Origin: Scleromatobacter sp038243995
Lineage (GTDB): Bacteria > Pseudomonadota > Gammaproteobacteria > Burkholderiales > Burkholderiaceae_C
DNA: 64,000 nt
NCBI GenBank assembly: GCA_038243995.1
Contig: JBBRTV010000031.1
Location: forward strand, 1 to 64,000
Direction of reading: 5' to 3'
Shown here piece after piece: positions 43,345 to 51,090 of the stretch. The notes beneath the pieces are model-generated. The model was not told where the DNA came from and ran no database searches. It saw only the letters and a program-made list of their open reading frames with translations. The translations under genes and the position numbers were made by a program. The first letter of the stretch is position 1. Every line of letters starts with the position of its first letter.

Positions 43345-44451
43345 TCAACCCAGCTCGGCCAGCACGCGGCGCACGGCCGCGATGACCTCGTCGGTCTGCG
43401 CGAGGGTCTGCGTCGGGCCGATGGGCAGGCTCAGCACCTGCGCATGCATCCGCTCGGAGATCGGCAGCGCGCCGGCCTCGATACCGAGGCAGGCATAGGC
43501 CGGTTGCAAGTGCGGCGCCACGGGATAGTGGATCACCGTGCCCACGCCCGCCGCGGCCAGGCCCTTGGCCAGCGCGTCGCGCCGCGGGTGACGGACGACG
43601 AAGAGATGCCAGGCCGGATCGGCGTACGCGGGCACCGCCGGCAACTGCAGGCCGAGCCCGGCCAGGCCGCCGAGGTAGCGTTGCGCGAGCGTGCCGCGAT
43701 GCTGGTTGGACGCGTCCAGCGTCCTGAGCTTCGGGCGCAGCAACGCGGCCTGCAACTCGTCCAGGCGCGAATTCGTGCCTATCACTTCGTTGTGGTATTT
43801 GACCCGCGAACCGTAGTTGCGCAGCGTGCGCAGCCGCTCGGCGAGCTCGGGATCGTTCGTGGTGACCGCGCCGCCGTCGCCGAGCGCGCCGAGGTTCTTG
43901 CCCGGGTAGAAGCTCCAGGCCACGGCGTGGCCGTGCGCGCCGAGGCGCCTTCCCTTGTAGCGGGCGCCGTGCGCCTGCGCGCCGTCCTCGACCACCTTCA
44001 GGCCGTGGCGGCGCGCGATGTCGAGGATCGCGTCGAGGTCCGCCGGCTGGCCGTACAGGTGCACCGGCAAGATCGCCTTCGTGCGCGGCGTGATCGCCGC
44101 CTCGATGCGCGCCGGATCGATGTTGAAGGTGTCGACGTCGGGCTCCACCGGCACCGGCGTGGCGCCGAGATGGCTGGCGGCCAGCCAGGTGGCGATGTAG
44201 GTGTTGGACGGCACGATCACCTCGTCGCCGTGGCCGACGCCCAGGGCGCGCAGCGCCAGCACCAGCGCGTCCAGGCCGTTGCCGACACCCACGCAGCGCG
44301 CGGCGCCGCAGTAGTCGGCATATTCGGCCTCGAAGGCCTTGAGCTCCTCGCCCATCACGTACCAGCCCGAATCGAGCACGCGCTCGAAGGCCGCGACGAG
44401 TTCGGCGCGCTGCGCCAGGTTGATGCTCTTGAGGTCGAGAAAGGGAATCAT
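43345..44451 (-). CDS. DegT/DnrJ/EryC1 sugar aminotransferase (FdtB/QdtB-like)
   Basis: PLP-dependent transaminase acting on nucleotide-linked keto sugars, 368 residues. The N-terminus IPFLDLKSINLAQRAELVAA, the active-site lysine region WSFYPGKNLGALGDGG and GTNSRLDELQAALLRPKL are family signatures. Next to a WxcM-type ketoisomerase/acyltransferase it most likely aminates C3 of a dTDP-3-keto-6-deoxyhexose (dTDP-Fuc3N or dTDP-Qui3N). Galactose or glucose configuration cannot be decided here. Confidence 0.88.
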   Translation of the reverse strand: MIPFLDLKSINLAQRAELVAAFERVLDSGWYVMGEELKAFEAEYADYCGAARCVGVGNGLDALVLALRALGVGHGDEVIVPSNTYIATWLAASHLGATPVPVEPDVDTFNIDPARIEAAITPRTKAILPVHLYGQPADLDAILDIARRHGLKVVEDGAQAHGARYKGRRLGAHGHAVAWSFYPGKNLGALGDGGAVTTNDPELAERLRTLRNYGSRVKYHNEVIGTNSRLDELQAALLRPKLRTLDASNQHRGTLAQRYLGGLAGLGLQLPAVPAYADPAWHLFVVRHPRRDALAKGLAAAGVGTVIHYPVAPHLQPAYACLGIEAGALPISERMHAQVLSLPIGPTQTLAQTDEVIAAVRRVLAELG

Positions 44452-44538
44452 TCGGGGCTCGTGTCGGGTGCAGGGGAGGGCGACTTCGGCGGCGCGCGGC
44501 GCGGGACCGCGCCCGCGCGCCGGGTACCGACCCGCATT

Positions 44539-45411
44539 TCAGGCGGCAAGCGCCGACACCACGGTCTGGAACTCGTCGTATTCGCGGATGTAGTCGGCCG
44601 CGTCGTAGTAATCGGACGCGAACACCATGAGCATCGCGTCGGCGGAGTACTTGTATTGCACGCCCCAGGTCAGCGGCGGCAGGTACAGGCCGCGATCCGG
44701 GCCTTCGAGCGGCACCTCGATCTTGTTGACGCCGTCGTCGGCCACCACGGCGCAGTTGCCGCGCACGCAGATCAGGAACTGGTGGCACTTGTGATGCGCA
44801 TGCTCGCCGCGGATCTCGCGGTTCGGCACGCCGAACACCAGGAAGTAGCGCAAGGGCTTGAACGGCACCTGGCGGTCGAACTCGCCGACCGTCAGGTTGC
44901 CGCGCAGGTCGGGAATCAGTGCGAAATGGTGCAGCGTCACGCCCTTGACCGGCGTCTGCTGGACGGCCGGGCGCTGCGCGGGGGCGCCGGCCTGCAGGAC
45001 GGGGGCGGCGACGTGGTCGGTCGCGCCGACATAGCCGACGATGCTGGCCGGATTGCCTTCGACGATCGCGGCGGGCGGCACCGAGCGTGTGACGACGGCA
45101 CCCGGGCGCACGACGGCGCGTGCGCCTATGGTCAGGCCGGCGTGGATGGTGGCGTTGGGCCCGATCCAGGCTTCCGCCTTGACGCGCGTGGGCGCACCCT
45201 GGGCGGCGCCGGGCAGCTCGACGAAGGCGACGTTGGCGCCGACGTAGGTTCCGCGCTCCAGCGTGACCCCGGCGCAGATGTGCGCGCCGCTCTTGACGAC
45301 GCAGTCGAACGCCAGTTCGGCCCGGTCGTCGACGTGCGCGAGCGGATCGATGAACGGGCGGCCGGATGCGGCGTGCAGTTCGGCGACAAACGGAGCGGCG
45401 GGGTGACCCAT
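44539..45411 (-). CDS. WxcM-like fusion: hexapeptide acyltransferase plus dTDP-sugar 3,4-ketoisomerase
   Basis: Bifunctional protein of 290 residues. Residues about 15-130 are a left-handed beta-helix acyltransferase with hexapeptide turns (AELAFDCVVKSGAHICAG, AWIGPNATIHAGLTIGARAV). Residues about 155-290 are a cupin with the WxcM/FdtA signature (IRGEHAHHKCHQFLICVRGN, LPPLTWGVQYKYSADAMLMV). The cupin should isomerise dTDP-4-keto-6-deoxyglucose to the 3-keto sugar; the beta-helix should N-acetylate the final 3-amino sugar. The start ATG at 45411 (MGHPAAPF) is preferred over an upstream GTG-type start. The rmlA/rmlB genes that make the precursor are not in the window. Confidence 0.87.
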   Translation of the reverse strand: MGHPAAPFVAELHAASGRPFIDPLAHVDDRAELAFDCVVKSGAHICAGVTLERGTYVGANVAFVELPGAAQGAPTRVKAEAWIGPNATIHAGLTIGARAVVRPGAVVTRSVPPAAIVEGNPASIVGYVGATDHVAAPVLQAGAPAQRPAVQQTPVKGVTLHHFALIPDLRGNLTVGEFDRQVPFKPLRYFLVFGVPNREIRGEHAHHKCHQFLICVRGNCAVVADDGVNKIEVPLEGPDRGLYLPPLTWGVQYKYSADAMLMVFASDYYDAADYIREYDEFQTVVSALAA

Positions 45412-45626
45412 GCTGTTGAACCTCGGAGTGGAGTTCGATGGGCGCACGGCAAGGGCCGGGCGTCCAGTACAGCGAGTACACCGCACCCGGGCGCGCACTC
45501 AAGTTCCGAAAAACGGGGAAAGGGCGGCCTGTTCTTCGGCTTGGCGCGGCGCGGCGCGGTCGCCCGGCCGGCGCGAGCGTGAGCGCGGTACGCCGGGGCG
45601 CCCGAGGAAGGACGCCGGCCCCGGCC

Positions 45627-47168
45627 TCAGAGTTCGAAGGCGCTGACCAGTGCGGTCAGGCGGTGCGTCTGCTCGCTCAGCGATTCGGCGGCGGCGGCCG
45701 CTTCCTCGACCAGCGCGGCGTTCTGCTGCGTCGTGCGGTCGATGTCCGCGATGGCCAGATTCACCTGCTCGATGCCGCCCGTCTGTTCGCGGCTGGCCGA
45801 GCTGATCTCGCTGATGATGTCGGCCACCTTCTGCACCGATACCCGGACTTCGCTCATCGTCTGGCCCGCCACGTCCACCAGGTCCGAGCCGGACTGCGTG
45901 CATTCGAGCGCCGAGCGGATGAGCGTGTCGATCTCCTTGGCGGCCTGCGTCGAGCGCTGCGACAGGCTGCGCACTTCCGCGGCGACGACGGCGAAGCCGC
46001 GACCGTGCTCGCCCGCGCGGGCCGCCTCGACGGCAGCGTTGAGGGCGAGTATGTTCGTCTGGAAGGCGATGCCGTTGATGACCGACGTGATCTCGCCGAT
46101 GCGGCGCGAGTGGTCGATGATGGCGCTCATGGTGCCGATGACCTTCCCGACGACTTCGTGGCCCCGGTTCACCTGCTCGGCGGCGCCCTGCGACAGTTCG
46201 TGCGCATGCGCCGCGTTCGCGGCGTTCTGCTTGACGGTGGAGGTCAGGTGCTCGACGCTGGCGGCCGTCTGCTGCAGCGCGCTCGCCTGCGATTCGGTGC
46301 GCGCCGACAGGTCGGAATTGCCGTGCGCGATCTCCGACGACGCGCCGTCGATCGCCTGGGTTCCGCTGCGCACTTCACTGACCATGCGGGCCAGGCTGTC
46401 GCGCATCGTCGACAGCGCGGCCAGCAGGGAGGCGGCTTCGTCCTTGCCGGTAACCTGGATCGTCGACGACAGGTCGCCCTGGGCCACGCGTGCGGCGGCG
46501 TCGACAGCGATCTGCAGCGGGCGCGTGATGCTCATGGTCAGGCGCCATGCCAGCAGCGCGGCGAAGACGAGCACCGCTGCGCCGGCGCCCGTGATGACGA
46601 GATCGGTCATGCGATTGGCCGCGTTGGCCTGCTCGGTCGCGGCGGCGGTGTGCTCCTTCTGCATCGCGATGAATTTGCCCAGTTCGGCATTGGCCTGGTT
46701 CAACAGCGGATCGATCTTGCCGGTGATGACGGCGCCCGCCTGCTCGGTGTTGAATTGCGAGGCGAGGTCGACGGCGTCCTTGAAGTGGGCCTCCATCTGC
46801 TTGTCGATGTCGGCGAGGCGGGCGAACAGGGTGCGTTCCTCCGTGCTCAGGGCGGTCGCCTCGAGGCGCGTCCGCGCGGCGACGTAGAGGGCCCGTTCCT
46901 TCTTGGCCTGTTCCTTGTCGCTCTGCACGGCCTCGACCTTGGTCTGCAGGCCCATGTTGCGCACGGCGATGGCGCTGCCGAGCAGCGCGTCGCGCATGCC
47001 CACAGCCTGTTCCTGCTGGGCCGCGGCGCGCCCCAGCGTCTGCAGCAACGTGGCGCGGCTGGTGGCATGGCTCACCATCGCACCCACCAGCATCGCGCTC
47101 GCCGACAGGAGGATGAGGCCGAATCCCAGCGATAACCGGGAGCCGATGTGGAGGTTGCGAAGGTTCAC
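45627..47168 (-). CDS. methyl-accepting chemotaxis protein (Tar-like, four-helix-bundle sensor)
   Basis: Chemoreceptor of 513 residues. The first membrane helix (LSLGFGLILLSASAMLVGAM), a periplasmic four-helix-bundle ligand domain (residues about 35-190), a second helix (LVITGAGAAVLVFAALLAW), a HAMP linker, and a cytoplasmic signalling domain are visible. The signalling hairpin tip GIAFQTNILALNAAVEAARA is the diagnostic CheA/CheW contact. No C-terminal CheR-docking pentapeptide is present; the protein ends AFEL. It lies 12 bp downstream of the Cache protein gene, in one operon. Confidence 0.95.
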   Translation of the reverse strand: MNLRNLHIGSRLSLGFGLILLSASAMLVGAMVSHATSRATLLQTLGRAAAQQEQAVGMRDALLGSAIAVRNMGLQTKVEAVQSDKEQAKKERALYVAARTRLEATALSTEERTLFARLADIDKQMEAHFKDAVDLASQFNTEQAGAVITGKIDPLLNQANAELGKFIAMQKEHTAAATEQANAANRMTDLVITGAGAAVLVFAALLAWRLTMSITRPLQIAVDAAARVAQGDLSSTIQVTGKDEAASLLAALSTMRDSLARMVSEVRSGTQAIDGASSEIAHGNSDLSARTESQASALQQTAASVEHLTSTVKQNAANAAHAHELSQGAAEQVNRGHEVVGKVIGTMSAIIDHSRRIGEITSVINGIAFQTNILALNAAVEAARAGEHGRGFAVVAAEVRSLSQRSTQAAKEIDTLIRSALECTQSGSDLVDVAGQTMSEVRVSVQKVADIISEISSASREQTGGIEQVNLAIADIDRTTQQNAALVEEAAAAAESLSEQTHRLTALVSAFEL

Positions 47169-47180
47169 GGGGCCGCCGGT

Positions 47181-47651
47181 TCAGTTCGTGTAGATGCCGC
47201 AGCCCACCAGCGTGTCGCCGACGCGTTCCAGGTACATCGACTTGTTCTCGATCTTCTGCGTGACAGGGCTGAGGAACTTGTAGCCCTCGACCCAGCCCTT
47301 GCCTTTTTCCTTGGCCAGGTCCACGAACATCTTGATCAGCGGCTTGCCGTCCGGGTCCTTCAGGCCGATCAGATCCTTGCCGACGAGCTTGGGATTCGCG
47401 CCTTGCGCCAGGTTCTTGCCGTTGAGGTCGTACACGATGATGTAGAGATCGCGATCCTTGAACGACTTCCCGTTGGTGAATTCGTCGTACGCCTTGTCCG
47501 CCCCGTTGGCCTTGATGTAGGCGACGGCCTTCTTGACCATGGCTTCTGCTTCGGGGCCGGTGCCCCGGTCGGCGGCCATCGCGGCGCCGGCGAGCACCAC
47601 GCTGGCCAGCGCGGCGCGCAGGACGGTCTTGAGGAGGGAGACGATGTTCAT
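47181..47651 (-). CDS. secreted single-Cache-domain protein
   Basis: Exported 156-residue protein. A signal peptide (LLKTVLRAALASVVLAGAAMA, cleavage near AMA-AD) is followed by one Cache domain of the sCache_2 type (AYDEFTNGKSFKDRDLYIIV, LVGKDLIGLKDPDGKPLIKM, GWVEGYKFLSPVTQKIENKS). Cache domains bind small metabolites and usually form the sensor of a receptor; here it is a free periplasmic protein. It is encoded just upstream of the chemoreceptor gene, so it may act as its binding-protein partner. The start ATG is at 47651. Confidence 0.88.
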   Translation of the reverse strand: MNIVSLLKTVLRAALASVVLAGAAMAADRGTGPEAEAMVKKAVAYIKANGADKAYDEFTNGKSFKDRDLYIIVYDLNGKNLAQGANPKLVGKDLIGLKDPDGKPLIKMFVDLAKEKGKGWVEGYKFLSPVTQKIENKSMYLERVGDTLVGCGIYTN

Positions 47652-47726
47652 GGGAGGGATCCTTGCTGCAGGGCCGCGGGGGTGCGGCGAACGGTTCGAG
47701 GGGAGAACGGGCGTTGTATGCAGGGG

Positions 47727-47753
47727 ATATCGGACATCTGCAAGCCGACTTGA
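47727..47753 (-). promoter_or_regulatory. candidate sigma-28 (FliA) promoter for the Cache-chemoreceptor operon
   Basis: On the minus strand TCAAGTCG (47753-47746), an 11-bp spacer and TCCGATAT (47734-47727) match the flagellar/chemotaxis promoter form TAAAGTTT-N11-GCCGATAA at 5/8 and 6/8 positions with exact spacing. It lies about 75 bp before the Cache gene start. Confidence 0.55.
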
Positions 47754-47770
47754 GCGATCGCAGCTCAAGT
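47748..47770. terminator. hairpin at the end of the response-regulator gene
   Basis: ACTTGAGC (47748-47755) and GCTCAAGT (47763-47770) form a perfect 8-bp stem with a 7-nt loop, overlapping the response-regulator stop codon. There is no T-run. It also overlaps the -35 box of the sigma-28 candidate, so it might be an operator instead. Confidence 0.45.
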
Positions 47771-49180
47771 GCGGCGGGCCGGGGCCGGGGCGGGGGCCGG
47801 CGCGGCGTCGGCCTGGGGGCGGCCGAGCTTGTACCAGAGCGTTCGTTCGCTGATTCCCAGCAAGGCGGCGGCGCGGCGCTTGTTGTCGCCCGTGCGCCGC
47901 AGCGCCTCGGCGATCATGCCGCGCTCCAGCGCTTCGGTGGCGGCGCCGAGGTCGAGCGAGTCGGACGCCGCGGCGACGACGACGGCCGGCGGGGCGGCGG
48001 CGAACTCGGGCCGCGGCTCGCCCTGCGCCTGCTGCAGGTCGGCCGGCAGGTGGCGGCGTTCGATCAGCGGCCCCTTGCAGAGCACCAGCGCGCGCTGCAC
48101 GACGTTGTCGAGCTCGCGCACGTTGCCCGGCCAGTCGTAGGCGCGCAGGCAGGCGAGCGCATCGGCGGCCAGGTCCACCTTGCGTCCCTGGCGCGCGGCC
48201 AGGTGCTGGACGAGGCCGGCGATATCGTCGGTGCGCGTGCGCAGCGGCGGCAGCGCGAGCGAGAAGACGTTGAGCCGATAGAACAGGTCTTCGCGCAGCC
48301 GCCCGGCGCGGATGGCTTCGCGCGGATCCTGGTTGCAGGCGGCGATGACGCGCAGGTCGAGGTCTATCGTGCGATTGCTGCCGAGTCGTTCGATGCGGCC
48401 CTCCTGCAGCACGCGCAGCAGCTTGGACTGCAGGGCGATCGGCATCTCGGTGATCTCGTCGAGGAAGATCGTGCCCTTGGACGCGAGTTCGAACTTGCCG
48501 ATGCGGTCCTTGATGGCGCCCGTGAACGCGCCCTTGTCGTGCCCGAACAGTTCGGCCTCGACCATGTCGGCGGGCAGCGCGGCGCAGTTGACCGCCACGA
48601 ACAGGTTGCCTGCGCGATCCGACGCGCGGTGGATCGCATGCGCGGCGAGCTCCTTGCCGGTGCCCGTCTCGCCGGTGATCAGCACGGATGCCCGGGTCGG
48701 GCCGACCTGGCGGATCTGCTCGAACACCGCGTTCATCGCGGCGCTGCTGCCGAAGAAGTCTTCGGTCGGCCGCGCCGCCTGCTCGCGCAGGAAGTCGTGC
48801 TCGATGCGCATCTGCTCGCGCGAGAGCACCCGCTTGATCGAGAGCTCGAGGATGTCGACGTCGAAAGGGCGCACGAGATAGTCCTGTGCGCCGAGCTTCA
48901 TTGCCTGCACGGCGGTCGAGACGGATCCCTGCGCCGTCATCACGATGGTCGGGATCGCGAGGCCTTTCTCGTTCATGCGGGCGAGCAGGCCCATGCCGTC
49001 GAGCACCGGCATGCGCAGGTCCGTCAGCACCAGGTCGATCTTCTCGCGCTCGAGCAGGTCGAGCGCCTGCTGGCCGTCGGCGGCGCCGAAGACGGCGTGG
49101 CCGAGCTGGCGCAGCATGATCTCGAGGACGCGGCGCATGTGTGCCTCGTCGTCGACGACGAGGACGGTGACGGTATTCAT
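47765..49180 (-). CDS. NtrC-family sigma-54 activator, two-component response regulator
   Basis: Transcriptional activator of 471 residues. The receiver domain has the phosphorylatable Asp54 in LVLTDLRMP. The AAA+ domain has Walker A GETGTGKE and the sigma-54-contacting loop GAFTGA, plus FLDEITEMP. A Fis-type helix-turn-helix (AEALRRTGDNKRRAAALLGI) and an Ala/Pro tail end it. It overlaps the histidine kinase gene by four bases (ATGA), so the two are a cognate pair. Likely targets are the two -24/-12 promoters at 51055 and 53002. Confidence 0.95.
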   Translation of the reverse strand: MNTVTVLVVDDEAHMRRVLEIMLRQLGHAVFGAADGQQALDLLEREKIDLVLTDLRMPVLDGMGLLARMNEKGLAIPTIVMTAQGSVSTAVQAMKLGAQDYLVRPFDVDILELSIKRVLSREQMRIEHDFLREQAARPTEDFFGSSAAMNAVFEQIRQVGPTRASVLITGETGTGKELAAHAIHRASDRAGNLFVAVNCAALPADMVEAELFGHDKGAFTGAIKDRIGKFELASKGTIFLDEITEMPIALQSKLLRVLQEGRIERLGSNRTIDLDLRVIAACNQDPREAIRAGRLREDLFYRLNVFSLALPPLRTRTDDIAGLVQHLAARQGRKVDLAADALACLRAYDWPGNVRELDNVVQRALVLCKGPLIERRHLPADLQQAQGEPRPEFAAAPPAVVVAAASDSLDLGAATEALERGMIAEALRRTGDNKRRAAALLGISERTLWYKLGRPQADAAPAPAPAPARRT

Positions 49181-51090
49181 CTCGTTTCCTTGGGTGTCGC
49201 GTTGCCCGGTCGACGCCGGCGCAGGCGCACCGTGAAGGCCGCGCCCCCGAGGCTGCTGCGCCCGGTGGCGATCTCGCCATCATGCATCGCGACGATCTGC
49301 CGCACGACCGCGAGTCCGAGCCCGAAGCCGCCCTCGCGCCGCGAGACGAAGGGGTCGAAGATGCGCTCGGCCAGTTCGGGCGGAATGCCGGGGCCGTCGT
49401 CGGCGCACTCGACGGCGAGGAGTTCGCCGTCGTCGAAGGTCGCGAGCCGGACGTGGCCGCCAGGGCCCGCGGCCTGGGTCGCGTTGTTCAGCAGGTTGAA
49501 GAAGGCTTGCATCAATTGCTCCGCGTCGGCATCGATGGCGGCATCGGTCGCGGCGAACTCCAGCGTCACGGCGCGGAAGCCGCCGGCCCCCGCATGCTGC
49601 AGGTCGTGCATCTGGGCGCAGCGGTACAGGAGCGCGTGGACGTCGCAGCGCGTGAAGGTGGGGCGGCGCGGGCGCGCGGTATCGAGCATCGTCGACACGA
49701 GCCGGTTCAGCCGCTCGGTCTCCGACTCGATGAAGCCCATGAGCTCGAGCCCCTCGGCGCCCAGCCCGGGGTTGCGCATCAGGATCTGCGCCGACGAGCG
49801 CAGGATGCCCAGCGGCGTGCGCACCTCGTGCGCCAGCACCGCGGCGAGCTCGCCCAGCATCGCCATCTTCGAGGTGCGCACCAGTTCCTGCTTCGAGTGC
49901 TCGACCGAGCGGATCATGTCGGTCCAGGCGCGCTGGAGCACGTCGAGCTCGACGATGCGCGAGCCGGCCGGAGCGTTCGCGGGCGGCTTCTCCCCGCGCT
50001 GGTAGCGGCGCGTGGTTTCCGTCAGGCCCGCGATGGGGCGCGCGATCGCGGAGGCGACCAGCGTCGCCGCGACCAGCGTCGCCAGCAGCACGGCGACCAG
50101 CAGGCCGGCGAAGATCGTCGCCATGCGTGCGATCGGCGCCAGGGCTTCGTCGACCGGCTGCAGGACCAGCGTCGACCAGCCCGATCCGCCCAGGCTCGCG
50201 CCGGCCTCGGACAATCCGCGACCGATCAGCACCGGGGCTTCGAGGCCGGACAAGCCGTGATCCGCACTCGCGACGGGCGAGCGCGCGAGCGCCAGCGCCT
50301 GCGCGCGGGCGACGGCATCGGGCAGCGCGCCGCCGCGCAGGCCGCGCGACGCCGCCACCCAGCGGCCCTGGGCGTCGACGACGACGATGGCGCGGCGCCC
50401 GCCCGCGGCCGCGTCGAGCAGGCGGCTGATCTGCGTGGCCTTGAAGTCGAGGTACATGTGCAGGGCGGGCGCCGCGGCGTCGGCGTAGGCCGGGCGGATG
50501 TCGGTCTCGATGGTGAGGGGGGCGGTGTCGTCGAACTTCGCGCGCAGCGGCAGCGACAGGCGGGCCGTCCCGCCGGCGAGGAACTTTTCCACGGAGACCG
50601 TCGCGCCCCGGGCGCTGTCCGGCCGGCTGCCGATGCGGGCGGGATCGGAGCTGGCCACCACCCGGCCGCCGTCGTCGCGGCACTCGATGCGCTCGTAGAC
50701 CTCGCCATAGCCCGCGTGCAGGCCCACCAGGTAGTTGGTGACGCGCTTGTCGACGTCGCCCAGCCGCAGGTCCTGCATCAACTCCGAGCGGCTCCAGAGC
50801 ATCGCGTTCTCGAAGCGCTCGAACAGCATCGAATCGATGTCGGATTGCAGGGTACGCGCCTGCACCGCGAGGCCTTGCGTGATCTCGGCGCGCATCGTCT
50901 CGCGCGTGCGCGTGAAGGTGAGCCACGACAGCGCGATGCTGGGCAGCAGGCCGAGCAGGAAGAAGGCGAGGAGCAGCGTGCGGCGCAGGGTCAAGGCAGG
51001 CAATTCGTAAGGGGCGGGTGCACCGGCGGTCGTCGAGGCAGGCGCCGTCGTCTCGGGCACGAAGCTTGCGCCACGGTCCGCAAGAGACAA
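49177..51090 (-). CDS. membrane sensor histidine kinase
   Basis: Partner kinase of 637 residues. The first membrane helix (residues about 38-58), a large periplasmic Cache-like sensor region of about 260 residues, a second helix (about 324-350, TIFAGLLVAVLLATLVAATL), HAMP, dimerisation domain with phospho-acceptor His421 in AHEVRTPLG, and an ATP-binding domain (LLNNATQAA, DDGPGIP, GFGLGLAV) are visible. The start is uncertain: TTG at 51090 is the longest possibility and a GTG at 51057 is an alternative. An in-frame stop lies just upstream. The gene is divergent from the porin gene with start codons practically abutting. Confidence 0.92.
   Translation of the reverse strand: MSLADRGASFVPETTAPASTTAGAPAPYELPALTLRRTLLLAFFLLGLLPSIALSWLTFTRTRETMRAEITQGLAVQARTLQSDIDSMLFERFENAMLWSRSELMQDLRLGDVDKRVTNYLVGLHAGYGEVYERIECRDDGGRVVASSDPARIGSRPDSARGATVSVEKFLAGGTARLSLPLRAKFDDTAPLTIETDIRPAYADAAAPALHMYLDFKATQISRLLDAAAGGRRAIVVVDAQGRWVAASRGLRGGALPDAVARAQALALARSPVASADHGLSGLEAPVLIGRGLSEAGASLGGSGWSTLVLQPVDEALAPIARMATIFAGLLVAVLLATLVAATLVASAIARPIAGLTETTRRYQRGEKPPANAPAGSRIVELDVLQRAWTDMIRSVEHSKQELVRTSKMAMLGELAAVLAHEVRTPLGILRSSAQILMRNPGLGAEGLELMGFIESETERLNRLVSTMLDTARPRRPTFTRCDVHALLYRCAQMHDLQHAGAGGFRAVTLEFAATDAAIDADAEQLMQAFFNLLNNATQAAGPGGHVRLATFDDGELLAVECADDGPGIPPELAERIFDPFVSRREGGFGLGLAVVRQIVAMHDGEIATGRSSLGGAAFTVRLRRRRPGNATPKETR
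51055..51069 (+). promoter_or_regulatory. candidate sigma-54 (-24/-12) promoter for the porin gene
   Basis: GGGCAC-GAAGC-TTGC has GG and GC separated by exactly 10 bp and differs from the TGGCAC-N5-TTGC consensus only at its first base. Transcription would start near 51081, a few bases before the porin start codon. It shares GAAGCTTGCG with the second promoter at 53002. It lies inside the longest version of the kinase reading frame. Confidence 0.65.

Noticed and set aside
43132..45582. Plus-strand frame of over 800 residues across the sugar operon
   Set aside because: Opposite strand to three genes with strong family motifs; no domain in its translation.
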